A stretch of 33,620 nucleotides of DNA from Planctomycetales bacterium (GTDB taxonomy: Bacteria; Planctomycetota; JAKEIC01), in NCBI GenBank assembly GCA_022614695.1, contig JAKEIC010000034.1, positions 1-33,620 of the forward strand. The letters run 5' to 3'. The notes beneath the pieces are model-generated. The model searched no databases and was not told where the DNA came from. It saw nothing but the letters and a program-made list of their open reading frames with translations. A program made the translations under genes and the position numbers. Below, one piece after another: positions 1-7,394 of this stretch. The stretch's first letter is position 1. Each line of letters starts with the position of its first letter.

Positions 1-1476
1 CTCCTCGAGGCCTACCCGGAACTGGAAGACGACGCCCCGGGCGAGGAGCCCTGGAGCGACCCCTGGCGCAGCCGCGGCCTCGTGACCTGGGGCATCTGCC
101 CGCCGATCGGCGAGGAGCCCGCTCCCGATCCCCTCGCCGCGTCGCCGCGTCCCCGCGTCGCCGTGTCGAGTCTCTCTGACTTGTCTTCTCTCTCCCCGAC
201 GGACGCGGCCGGGATCGCCGCCGCGGCCGCCCGCGCGTACCACTCCTCCTTCTCCGACGAGGTCGAGGCCCTCGCGACCTGGGAGAGCCTCGCCCGCGAC
301 CGCGACGGCTCCGAGGACCAGGAAATCCTCCTCGACTGCCAGGCCTTCCTCGGCCTCTCCACCCGGTGCTGGCTCGACCGCACGCAGCTCGGCGCCCGGC
401 TCCGGGAGCTTCCTCTCCTGGCCGAGGCCTTCCACGAGGGGCGGGTGAGCTACGGGAAGGCGCGCTCCATCGCCCGGGCCGCGCGCCCCGAGGACGACGC
501 CCTCTGGACCGAGATCGGCGTGACGTGCGACCAGGACGCGGTGGAGGCCTTCGCGGCCGCCGCGGGGACGAAGCACGGGCGCCGGTGTGCACGCGGAGGA
601 CGCCCGAAGCCGGTCCCCCGGGGGAAGCTCCCCCTCCGTCCCCTCGGGGGGAAGGTCACCGTCCAGGTGCGGCTCCGGCTCAAGGGCGAGGACGCCGCCC
701 GGTTCCGCGCCGTCCGGGCCGTCCTCGACCGGGCCGCCGGATGTCCCCTAGCGATTGCGGACGTCCTGTCCGCGATCGCCGGTTGGTACCTACGCGTCGT
801 CGAGAAGCGCGGCCACCACACCGTCATCTACCACCGCTCCCCCGAGACCCAGGGGGCACGTCACCCGCGGGACCTCATGGCCGAGGAGCTGGTCTGGGCC
901 GGGAGGGTGGCGGGCGCGCGGCTCCGGATGGCGTTCGGGAGGCTCGGGGAAATCCCGGTGCAAGCCCCCACCGAGGACAGGAACTGGAAAGTCACCCCCG
1001 GCTCCCGGTACGTCCCCGTCGAGATCGAGGAGGGAGTCCGCTGGGGGGACGGCGAGCGCTGCATCGTCCCGGGCTGCGGGAACGACCGTGTCGTCCAGCA
1101 CGATCACGGGACCCCGATCGCCGAGGGCGGCTTCGCGGACATCCAGCTGGACCACCGGCTCTGCGGCCCCTGCAACCGGGCGAAGCACGCGGGCCTCCTG
1201 AAGCTCATCCACGGTCCCTACGCGACGGTGATGGTCGTGGACAGGCTGGGGCGGCCGTTCGGGTCGGTGACGCTCGGGACCGAGTGGGACGCCGCGGTCC
1301 GGGCGAGGATCGAGGCGGAGGTGGCCTCGGAACTGGAGAGGTGCGAGCACCTCTCGGCCTACCTCTCCTGGAACGCCGACCCGCTCAGGCAATTCGGCTC
1401 ACTCAACCTCACGGCGGAGCCGGAACTGGAAGAGCTGGAGAGGCTCCGGGTCCGTGAGGCCGTCCCGGGGGGATGA
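1..1476 (+). CDS. DUF222/13E12-like HNH endonuclease-domain protein (5' partial)
   Basis: The frame is open from the first base, so the gene probably starts upstream of the window; a GTG at 82 is the first possible start inside it. The C-terminal third (about 1060-1190) has a zinc-binding HNH core: CIVPGC, then QHDHGTPIAEGG, then LCGPCNRAKH, giving paired Cys ligands around the catalytic His-Asp-His region. The middle (about 300-950) is an Ala/Arg-rich helical region like the DUF222 part of 13E12-type HNH proteins, which are common multicopy families in high-GC bacteria. Their role is unclear; mobile-element or phage-linked nuclease is the usual guess. The stop lies 64 bases before the preferred start of the next gene. 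The HNH call is firm, the family name is by recall, and the true N-terminus is not visible. Confidence 0.8.
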   Translation, partial: LLEAYPELEDDAPGEEPWSDPWRSRGLVTWGICPPIGEEPAPDPLAASPRPRVAVSSLSDLSSLSPTDAAGIAAAAARAYHSSFSDEVEALATWESLARDRDGSEDQEILLDCQAFLGLSTRCWLDRTQLGARLRELPLLAEAFHEGRVSYGKARSIARAARPEDDALWTEIGVTCDQDAVEAFAAAAGTKHGRRCARGGRPKPVPRGKLPLRPLGGKVTVQVRLRLKGEDAARFRAVRAVLDRAAGCPLAIADVLSAIAGWYLRVVEKRGHHTVIYHRSPETQGARHPRDLMAEELVWAGRVAGARLRMAFGRLGEIPVQAPTEDRNWKVTPGSRYVPVEIEEGVRWGDGERCIVPGCGNDRVVQHDHGTPIAEGGFADIQLDHRLCGPCNRAKHAGLLKLIHGPYATVMVVDRLGRPFGSVTLGTEWDAAVRARIEAEVASELERCEHLSAYLSWNADPLRQFGSLNLTAEPELEELERLRVREAVPGG

Positions 1477-1507
1477 GGCCGACGTTCCGGCTCGCGCCGC
1501 ACACGGG

Positions 1508-1513
1508 TATCAT
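1508..1513 (+). promoter_or_regulatory. Putative -10 box (TATCAT) for the HtrA-like protease gene
   Basis: TATCAT lies 27 nt before the GTG at 1541. A poor -35 match (TTCCGG, 1485-1490) sits 17 bp upstream. This supports transcription starting just after the HNH gene and a protein start at 1541 rather than at the GTG at 1454 inside the HNH gene. Confidence 0.4.
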
Positions 1514-1540
1514 CGCGGGACCGCACGCGAGAGCGGCACC

Positions 1541-3433
1541 GTGCCCCCCGAACGGCTCATCCTCTACTGCGAGACCTGCCACTCGAAGTTCGACGTGGGG
1601 AGCGTCCCGCCCGGGAGCAAGTTCCACTGCCGGCAGTGCGGGGCGCTCATCGAGATCCCAGAGGACGCGCCCGAGCTGCCGCTCGCCGCGATCGCCGCCG
1701 AGGGGCCCCCCGGGGACCCTTTCCCGACGCCGCCGCGGCCGCCCAAGGCTCTGGAGCCGGCCGAGGCCCCCGTCGTCCTCCCGCCGGAGGCGTCGGCCCC
1801 GTCGCCGGTCCCGCCGCCCGCACCCGCCCCGGCGGCGAGACAGCCCGCCGCGCCCGGCGGGCTCGGGTGCCTCCTCCTCCTCGGGCTCGCGGCCCTCTCG
1901 GTCCCGCTCTCCGCGATCGGGCTCCTCCTCTGGACCGACGGGCGCCTCTCGGTCGAGCGCGCGGCGGCGGCGGAGCGGGAGCGCGCTCTCGCCGCCCGCG
2001 TCGCGGCGCTCGAGTCGGCGGCGGCGGCTCTCCGATCGGAGGTCGCACGGGCGGCCGAGTCGGCGGGCGGCGCGGCGAACGCCGCGGCCGACGCCGGCGC
2101 CGCGGCCTCGGAGGGTCGCGAAGCCGCCGCCGCGGCCGCTCGCTCCGGCGCGACCGCTTACGCGCGCGAGGCGAAGGCCGCCGCGGCTCGCGTCCTCCCG
2201 GCCCTGGTCCACATCCGGGCGCCGGCCGCCGCCTGGTCCGCGGCCGCCTTCCAGAGGGGCGAGGCCCAGGGGTCGGGCTTCCTCTTCAGGGACGAGGGCT
2301 ACGTCCTCACGAACTACCACGTCGTGCGGCGTGCGCGCGAGGTCGGGTGCGAGTTCGCCGGGGGGACGCGGGTCCGGGGGACCGTCGTGGGCGTGGACGC
2401 CCCGACCGACCTCGCCGTCGTCCGCATCGGGGAGAAGGACCTCCCCGCCACGGCGCGTCCCGCGCCGATCGGCGACCCCGAGAAGCTCGAGGCCGGCGAC
2501 TTCGTCATCGCGCTCGGCGCCCCGGCCGGCATGAGCGAGACGCTCACCGCGGGCATCGTCTCGCACCCGCGCCGCTACCTCCCGGGGATCGGCTTCGAGT
2601 GGAGCGGGCTCCGCACGGGGTTCCTGAACCTCTGGATCCAGACGGACGCCCCGATCAACCGGGGGAACTCCGGCGGGCCGCTCGTGAACGTGGCGGGCGA
2701 GGTCGTCGGCGTGAACAGCCGGGAGGCGGCCGGCGTGGACGGGATCGGCTACGCGATCCCGATCGGGTTCGCGCGGGAGATCGCGACGAAGTTGATCGAG
2801 TCGGGCCGCGTGGCCCGCTCCTTCCTCGGGGCCGACTTCGGTCTCGACGACGGGGGGCGCGTCGTGGTGCGGATGGTGATGCCCTCGACCCCGGCCGAGG
2901 AGGCCGGGATCCGCACGGGTGACGTGCTCGAGCAGCTGGCCGGGGACCCGGTCTCGATCGCGAAGCCCGAGGAGATCCCCGCCTTCTTCGGGCGGCTCGC
3001 GTCGGCGGCTGCGGACCAGCCTCTCGCGATGAGGCTCGCCCGCGGGAGCGAGAGCCTCGACGTGCTCGCCGTCCCGCGCGAGGCCGAGCCCTACGACGGC
3101 CAGTTCGTCGCGCTCGCCGACGTGGGGCTCACGCTCCGCGTGATCACGAAGTCCTACGCCGAGGCGGCGAAGCCCCCGGCGCGCCGGGGCGTGAGCGTCG
3201 TCGCGGTCGCCCCTCAGAGCCGGGCCCAACGGGCGGGCCTCGCACCGGGGGAGGTCATCGTCCGGGCCGGGACGCGCGACGTCGCCGACGCCGAGGACCT
3301 CCTCACCGCCTTCGCGGTCGCCCGCCAGACGGCCCGGTGGGGGGCTCGCGTGGCGCTGACGGTCCGCCGCGGGGGCGGCGACGACCGCGAGATCGAGATG
3401 GAGGTGCCGGCCGCCGTTGAGGAGGGGCGGTGA
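1541..3433 (+). CDS. Membrane-anchored zinc-ribbon, trypsin-like (HtrA/DegP-type) serine protease with two PDZ-like domains
   Basis: 630 aa from GTG 1541, chosen because the zinc ribbon starts immediately and a -10 box precedes it; GTG 1454 would add 29 unrelated residues. Domain order: zinc ribbon with C10, C13, C30, C33; Pro/Ala linker; one membrane segment (about 106-131, Leu-rich); long Ala/Glu coiled-coil-like stretch; trypsin-like domain with His260 (NYHVV), Asp290 (PTDLAVV) and Ser377 (GNSGGPL), a complete triad; then two PDZ-like regions, the second containing VAPQSRAQRAGLAPGEVI. The predicted topology puts the zinc ribbon in the cytoplasm and the protease outside, as expected for envelope protein quality control. 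The stop overlaps the GTG of dapF (GTGA). The zinc-ribbon/membrane/protease order differs from classical DegP, which has a cleaved signal peptide. The substrate is unknown. Confidence 0.9.
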   Translation: MPPERLILYCETCHSKFDVGSVPPGSKFHCRQCGALIEIPEDAPELPLAAIAAEGPPGDPFPTPPRPPKALEPAEAPVVLPPEASAPSPVPPPAPAPAARQPAAPGGLGCLLLLGLAALSVPLSAIGLLLWTDGRLSVERAAAAERERALAARVAALESAAAALRSEVARAAESAGGAANAAADAGAAASEGREAAAAAARSGATAYAREAKAAAARVLPALVHIRAPAAAWSAAAFQRGEAQGSGFLFRDEGYVLTNYHVVRRAREVGCEFAGGTRVRGTVVGVDAPTDLAVVRIGEKDLPATARPAPIGDPEKLEAGDFVIALGAPAGMSETLTAGIVSHPRRYLPGIGFEWSGLRTGFLNLWIQTDAPINRGNSGGPLVNVAGEVVGVNSREAAGVDGIGYAIPIGFAREIATKLIESGRVARSFLGADFGLDDGGRVVVRMVMPSTPAEEAGIRTGDVLEQLAGDPVSIAKPEEIPAFFGRLASAAADQPLAMRLARGSESLDVLAVPREAEPYDGQFVALADVGLTLRVITKSYAEAAKPPARRGVSVVAVAPQSRAQRAGLAPGEVIVRAGTRDVADAEDLLTAFAVARQTARWGARVALTVRRGGGDDREIEMEVPAAVEEGR

Positions 3434-4272
3434 AGTTCACCAAGATCCACGGCCTCGGGAACGACTACCTCTTCGTCGAGGCCCTCGAGCGCGAGCCCCG
3501 GGACCCGGCCGGGCTCGCGCGGGCGATGAGCCACCGGCGGCTCGGCGCGGGGGCCGACGGGCTCATCCTCGTCTGCCGCTCCGCGATCGCCGACTTCCGC
3601 ATGAGGATCTGGAACGCCGACGGCTCGGAGGCCGAGATGTGCGGGAACGGGCTCCGCGGGTTCGCGCAGTACGTCCACGAGCGCGGGCTCACGAAGAAGG
3701 AGACGCTCGCCGTCGAGACGGGGGCCGGGGTCCTCGAGGTGAAGCTCTTCCGCGAGGGCGGCCGCGTCTCGAAGGTCCGGGTGGACCTGGGGGAGCCCCG
3801 CCTCGAGCGGCGCCAGATCCCGATGGAGGGCCCGCCCGGACGCGTCGTCTCCGAGAAGCTCCGGGCCGACGGAGAGACCCTCGAGGTGACCGCCGTCTCG
3901 ATGGGGAACCCCCACTGCGTCGTCTTCGTCCCCGACGTGGCGGCGGCGCCCGTCGAGAGCCTCGGCCCCCGGATCGAGCGGCACGCCGCCTTCCCCCGCC
4001 GCACGAACGTCGAGTTCGCGCAGCCCCTCTCGCGCGCCGAGGTGCGGCAGCGGACCTGGGAGCGCGGGGCGGGCGAGACGTGGGCCTGTGGGACCGGGGC
4101 GGCGGCCGTCTGCGTGGCGGGGGTCCTCACGAACCGGACCGACCGGGCGGTGAGGATCCACCTCGTGGGCGGCGACCTCGAGCTCGAGTGGAGCGCCGGA
4201 ACGAACCACGTCCTCCTCACGGGCCCGACGGCCGAGGTCTACCGCGGCGAGTGGCCGGACCCGGACCGTTGA
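3430..4272 (+). CDS. dapF: Diaminopimelate epimerase
   Basis: 280 aa, the usual length. Converts LL- to meso-diaminopimelate in lysine and peptidoglycan precursor synthesis, in the cytoplasm. The N-terminus FTKIHGLGNDYLF is the family signature. The two catalytic cysteines are present: Cys71 in NADGSEAEMCGNG and Cys220 in GETWACGTGAA. GADGLI and GNPHCVVF are also conserved. The GTG start overlaps the upstream protease stop by four bases, so translation is probably coupled. Presence of dapF indicates the organism makes meso-DAP; no other lysine gene is adjacent. The stop codon lies inside the -35 box of the next gene. Confidence 0.97.
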   Translation: MKFTKIHGLGNDYLFVEALEREPRDPAGLARAMSHRRLGAGADGLILVCRSAIADFRMRIWNADGSEAEMCGNGLRGFAQYVHERGLTKKETLAVETGAGVLEVKLFREGGRVSKVRVDLGEPRLERRQIPMEGPPGRVVSEKLRADGETLEVTAVSMGNPHCVVFVPDVAAAPVESLGPRIERHAAFPRRTNVEFAQPLSRAEVRQRTWERGAGETWACGTGAAAVCVAGVLTNRTDRAVRIHLVGGDLELEWSAGTNHVLLTGPTAEVYRGEWPDPDR

Positions 4273-4297
4273 CGCCCCCGGGGCCCGTCCCTAGCAT
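4269..4297 (+). promoter_or_regulatory. Sigma-70-type promoter TTGACG-17-TAGCAT for the TlpA-like selenoprotein
   Basis: -35 TTGACG (4269-4274), 17-bp spacer, -10 TAGCAT (4292-4297). The -10 ends 7 nt before GTG 4305, so transcription should start at or within a few bases of the start codon. No Shine-Dalgarno fits in that space, which suggests a leaderless mRNA. Confidence 0.7.
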
Positions 4298-4304
4298 CCC
4301 GCCC

Positions 4305-4829
4305 GTGAGTTTCCGCGGGCTCGCGCGGGTGCTGGCCGCCTCGACGCTCCTCGCGGGCGCCGGGGCGGGCTGCTCCCGGTCGGCCGCGGCGGGCGTGGGC
4401 GCCGAGGCGCCGTCGCTCGCCGGCGTGGACTGGTGGCCGGGCTTCGCGCTCGACCGGATGCCCACCACGTTCGGCGAGGCGCCGCTCCAGGGGCAGGTCG
4501 TCGTCCTCGAGTTCTTCGCGTCCTGGTGAAGGCCGTGCCGTGCGGCGGCGCCGCACCTCCGGGCCCTCCGCGAGGCGAACGAGAAGCGGGGGCTCGTCGT
4601 GCTCGCCGTCACCGAGGAGCCGATGGAGGCCGCCCGCCGCTTCGACGAGGAGACCGGGTGGGGCGTCCCGATCGCGGTGGATGGCCACGCGCGCCTGCGC
4701 GCCGCCTACGGCGTCCGGGCCTACCCGACGGTCGTGGTGGTCGGGCGCGACGGCCGCGTCGCGAGGCGCGGCGAGGGGGTGACGGCGGAGACCCTGGGAT
4801 CCTGGGTCGGCGAGTTGCTGGGGGAATAG
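4305..4829 (+). CDS. TlpA/thioredoxin-like selenoprotein, UGA-encoded Sec in a UxxC motif
   Basis: 174 aa if UGA 4527-4529 is read as selenocysteine (residue 75). Upstream of it the frame gives a secretion or lipoprotein leader (Cys23 preceded by LLAGAGAG, a weak lipobox), then VVVLEFFASW. Downstream, without frame change, come RPCRAAAPHLRAL, a regular thioredoxin fold, the cis-proline motif RAYPTVVVVGRDG, and a C-terminal helix. Family members read FWASWCxPCRxxxPHL, so UGA replaces exactly the first Cys of CxxC. The expected role is thiol-disulfide or peroxide chemistry outside the cytoplasm. A hairpin (4540-4556) lies at SECIS distance, and a second Sec gene in this window argues the host decodes UGA. 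A nonsense mutation is the alternative but would have to hit this codon by chance. The gene has its own promoter; the lipoprotein 50 nt downstream is probably co-transcribed. Confidence 0.85.
4540..4556 (+). promoter_or_regulatory. Candidate bacterial SECIS hairpin in the TlpA-like gene
   Basis: GTGCGGC (4540-4546) pairs with GCCGCAC (4550-4556), leaving a GGC apex at 4547-4549: a 7-bp stem with GG at the tip. The apex begins 17 nt after the UGA, within the spacing of known bacterial SECIS elements (18 nt in E. coli fdhF). The GC-rich context makes chance hairpins common, so spacing and loop are the main support. Confidence 0.55.
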
Positions 4830-4879
4830 CCCGGGGGATCCACGGCGGAGGCTCGAGCCTCCGAGAGGGGAGGAGGAGG

Positions 4880-5680
4880 ATGCGTCGGACCATCGGAGCG
4901 CGGGTTCCCGGAGTCTGGGTCCTGGCGGCGGCGACCGCGGCGTTCGCGGGATGCGGGGGCGGGGGAGGCCCCGGGGAAGTGGAGGGGGCGAGTCACGACG
5001 CCGCGTCCCGCTTCGCGAACGCGGGGCCGGGACGCGACGGGAAGGCCAAGGACTCCGGCCGTCCCGTCTCGCTCCGGATCCTCGAGCCCATGGAGGACCA
5101 GACCCTCCAGACGAACGAGGTCCGGGTCGTGTTCCGGATCGAGAACTACGAGCTCGACCAGGACCCGGCGACGAAGGCGGGGAACCACGTCCACTTCATC
5201 CTGGACAACGAGCCCTACATCCCGCACTACGACGAGGCGCCGTTCACGTTCCGGGACGTCCCGGAGGGGACCCACGTGATCCGCGCCTTCCCGAGCCGCC
5301 CGTGGCACGAGTCGTGGAAGAACCCCGAGGCCTTCGCCTGCGTCACCTTCCATGTGGGGAAGGCCTCCGCGACGAACCCGCTCGACATGCGGAAGCCGAT
5401 GCTCACCTACAGCCGGCCGAAGGGGAACTACGAGGGGGCCGACGCCGAGCGGGTGCTGCTCGACTTCTGGGTCTCCAACTGCCAGCTCTCGGCGGGCGGC
5501 TTCCACGTCCGCTACGCGGTGGACGGGGGCGACCCGACATACCTCTACGAGTGGAGGCCGGTCTGGCTCGCGGGGCTCGGCAAAGGGAAGCACGTCGTCC
5601 GGCTCGAGCTCCTCGACGGGAGCGGGAACCCCGTCGGGAACGGCTGGAACCGGACGGAGCGCGAGATCACGCTGAAGTGA
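4880..5680 (+). CDS. Hypothetical lipoprotein
   Basis: 266 aa. ATG 4880 is directly preceded by a purine-rich AGGAGGAGG Shine-Dalgarno (4871-4879), unlike the SD-less genes nearby. The N-terminus is a lipoprotein signal (VLAAATAAFAGC, Cys25 as lipidation site), followed by a Gly/Ser linker. The mature part has two beta-rich segments: one with GNHVHFILDNEPYIPHYD and EGTHVIRAFPSRPWHESWK, the second with FHVRYAVDGG and GKHVVRLELLDGSGN. Both resemble Ig-like or DUF4399-like ligand-holding folds, though I do not recognise the family. It lies 50 nt after the TlpA-like selenoprotein and is probably co-transcribed, so a shared envelope redox role is possible but unproven. Its 3' end overlaps the convergent aminopeptidase gene by 14 bases. 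Confidence 0.8.
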   Translation: MRRTIGARVPGVWVLAAATAAFAGCGGGGGPGEVEGASHDAASRFANAGPGRDGKAKDSGRPVSLRILEPMEDQTLQTNEVRVVFRIENYELDQDPATKAGNHVHFILDNEPYIPHYDEAPFTFRDVPEGTHVIRAFPSRPWHESWKNPEAFACVTFHVGKASATNPLDMRKPMLTYSRPKGNYEGADAERVLLDFWVSNCQLSAGGFHVRYAVDGGDPTYLYEWRPVWLAGLGKGKHVVRLELLDGSGNPVGNGWNRTEREITLK

Positions 5681-6989
5681 CGCCGCCCGCCGTGAGCCGC
5701 TCGATCTCCTCGATCCGCTTCGGCGCGGCGGCGGTGAGGACCTCGGGGCCGTCGCCGGTCACGAGGACGTCGTCCTCGATCCGGACGCCGATCCCCTCGA
5801 ACTCGGGCGGCGCCCCCTCGGTCCCCGGCCGCACGTAGATCCCGGGCTCGACCGTGAGGACCATCCCGGGCTCGAGTGGACGCCAGGCGCCCTCGGGGCG
5901 GTAGGCGCCCACGTCGTGGACGTCGAGGCCGAGCCAGTGGCTCGTCCGGTGCATGTAGTACTTCTTGTAGGACTCGTCCTTCACGATCGCCTCGGGCTCG
6001 CCGGAGAGGAGTCCGATGCGGACCATCCCCTCGACCAGCGCGCGGAGGGCCGTCTCGTGGACGCGGTCGAACGGGACGCCCGCGCGGCACTCGGCGATCG
6101 CGCGCTCTTGGGCCCCGAGCACGACCTCGTAGACCGCGCGCTGCGGGCGGGTGAACCGCCCCCCGACGGGGAAGGTCCGAGTCACGTCGGCCGTGTAGAA
6201 GTCCCACTCGGCCCCGGCGTCTATGAGGAGCAGGTCGCCCGGCTCGAGCCGCCGCCGGTTCGCCGTGTAGTGGAGCGTCGTCGCGTTCGGGCCCGAGCCC
6301 ACGATGCTCGGGTAGCCGTTCCGGGGGGAGCCGGCCCTGCGGAAGCGGAGCTCGAGAAGCGCCTGCACGTCGTACTCGTGCATCCCCGGCCGCGCCTCGC
6401 GCATGGCGGCCGCGTGGGCCTCGGCGGTGACCGCCGCGGCGCGGCGGAGGGCGGCGACCTCCTCGGGCCGCTTCCGGAGCCGCATCTCGTGGAGGATCGG
6501 CTCGGGGTCGTGGATCTCCGTCGGAGGCCGGATCCCGGCGCGGGCCTTCCCGCGCAGCGCCGCAAGGGCGCGGAACACGGCGCGATCCGCCTCGTCGTCC
6601 CGGCCCACGGCATAGACGAGCCGCCGCGCGTTCGCGAGGCACGCGGGCAGCTCCTTTTCGAGGTCCGCGACCGGGAAGGCGGCGTCCGCGCCGAAGTGGG
6701 CGCGGGCCCCCTCGACCCCGGCCCGCTCGCCCGTCCAGGTCTCCTGCGCCGGGTCGCGAGGCCGGACGAAGAGCGTGAAGCGCTGGTCGGGGCTGTCCGG
6801 GCGGACCACGGCGACCGCCTCGGGCTCCTCGAACCCCGTCAGGTAGACGAGATCGCTCGAGCCCCGGAACTCATGGTCCACGTCCCCGTTCCGGCGCGCC
6901 TCGCGGGCCGTGAAGAAGACCCCGGCGCCGCCGGGTCCGAGGCGACGCCCCAACTCGTCCCGCCTCTCGCGGAAAACGGACGGCTCCAC
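5667..6989 (-). CDS. pepP: Xaa-Pro aminopeptidase (PepP-type, M24B)
   Basis: 440 aa, as E. coli PepP. Removes the N-terminal residue from peptides with proline in second position, using two Mn ions, in the cytoplasm. An AMP_N domain (about 1-150, RNGDVDHEFRGSSDLVYLTGF) precedes the pita-bread catalytic domain. Metal ligands are visible: Asp257 and Asp268 (LLIDAGAEWDFYTADVTRTF), His351 (TSHWLGLDVHDVG), Glu381 (TVEPGIYV) and Glu405 (GVRIEDDVLV). It starts with GTG (reverse complement of 6987-6989) and has a good promoter just upstream. Its end overlaps the convergent lipoprotein gene by 14 bases. Confidence 0.95.
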   Translation of the reverse strand: MEPSVFRERRDELGRRLGPGGAGVFFTAREARRNGDVDHEFRGSSDLVYLTGFEEPEAVAVVRPDSPDQRFTLFVRPRDPAQETWTGERAGVEGARAHFGADAAFPVADLEKELPACLANARRLVYAVGRDDEADRAVFRALAALRGKARAGIRPPTEIHDPEPILHEMRLRKRPEEVAALRRAAAVTAEAHAAAMREARPGMHEYDVQALLELRFRRAGSPRNGYPSIVGSGPNATTLHYTANRRRLEPGDLLLIDAGAEWDFYTADVTRTFPVGGRFTRPQRAVYEVVLGAQERAIAECRAGVPFDRVHETALRALVEGMVRIGLLSGEPEAIVKDESYKKYYMHRTSHWLGLDVHDVGAYRPEGAWRPLEPGMVLTVEPGIYVRPGTEGAPPEFEGIGVRIEDDVLVTGDGPEVLTAAAPKRIEEIERLTAGGVTSA

Positions 6990-7000
6990 GACGGGCGGGG

Positions 7001-7029
7001 ATGATAGGAACGGACCCCGAGCCCGGCAA
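7001..7029 (-). promoter_or_regulatory. Promoter TTGCCG-17-TATCAT for pepP
   Basis: On the minus strand, -35 TTGCCG (7029-7024), 17-bp spacer and -10 TATCAT (7006-7001). The -10 ends 11 nt before the pepP GTG at 6989, so the leader is only a few bases. No Shine-Dalgarno is visible between them. Confidence 0.65.
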
Positions 7030-7053
7030 CTCCGGGAGGCCGCCCGCCCGGAC

Positions 7054-7290
7054 CTACTTCGGGGTCAGGTTCGGGGTTTCCTTGGTGACGGGCGGCGGCA
7101 GGTCGGCCCCGCCCACCACCTCGACCACCGTCACCGAGAGCCGATACTGCTTTCCCGTTCCGACTTCGAGGGGCGAGACTTCGACCTCGAAACGCCCCCG
7201 GCGCGACCCGTTCGTGTTCGGCCGCGTCTTCCACTCGCCGGCCGCGAGATCGTCACCGTCCGGATCCGTGATCGTCACCTCGACAGGCAT
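7054..7290 (-). CDS. Small conserved-looking hypothetical protein (78 aa)
   Basis: ATG start with an AAGGAG Shine-Dalgarno about 10 nt upstream on the minus strand. The product is acidic and beta-rich (PVEVTITDPDGDDLAAGEW at the N-terminus, KQYRLSVTVVEVVGG later) and ends in a Pro/Thr tail. No signal peptide, membrane segment or Cys is present, and I do not recognise the family. It sits between pepP (same strand, 64 bases apart) and the divergent kinase gene. The repeated V-x-V pattern and the SD support a real gene; the minus-strand promoter of pepP lies just after its stop. Confidence 0.6.
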   Translation of the reverse strand: MPVEVTITDPDGDDLAAGEWKTRPNTNGSRRGRFEVEVSPLEVGTGKQYRLSVTVVEVVGGADLPPPVTKETPNLTPK

Positions 7291-7331
7291 ACGAGCGCTC
7301 CTTGCCGGCGGCTCCCGGCCGCCCCGTGCGA

Positions 7332-7355
7332 CCCCCCGGCCGGCGGGGGGCTTTT
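7332..7355 (+). terminator. Terminator-like GC hairpin followed by TTTT
   Basis: A 7-bp stem CCCCCCG / CGGGGGG with a 5-nt loop is followed by C and then TTTT. It reads as a rho-independent terminator for plus-strand transcripts, but no plus-strand gene lies just upstream. It may block antisense transcription from the pepP side, or be chance in GC-rich DNA next to the kinase promoter. Confidence 0.35.
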
Positions 7356-7394
7356 ACCACGAGCCGACGGGGCGTACAACACTCCTCTGCGGCG

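Noticed and set aside
16..1433. Direct repeat CCGGAACTGGAAGA at 16-29 and 1420-1433 as possible target duplication
   Set aside because: Both copies are coding in the same frame for an acidic PELE motif at each end of the same gene; no inverted repeats or transposase accompany them.
4527..4529. UGA as a nonsense mutation making a pseudogene
   Set aside because: Position at the catalytic Cys, intact frame and fold on both sides, SECIS-like hairpin and another Sec gene in the same window make selenocysteine more likely.
3417..4529. Plus-strand open frame of 370 codons across dapF
   Set aside because: Most of it is a shadow of dapF; only its last 75 codons (from 4305) are the start of the TlpA-like gene.
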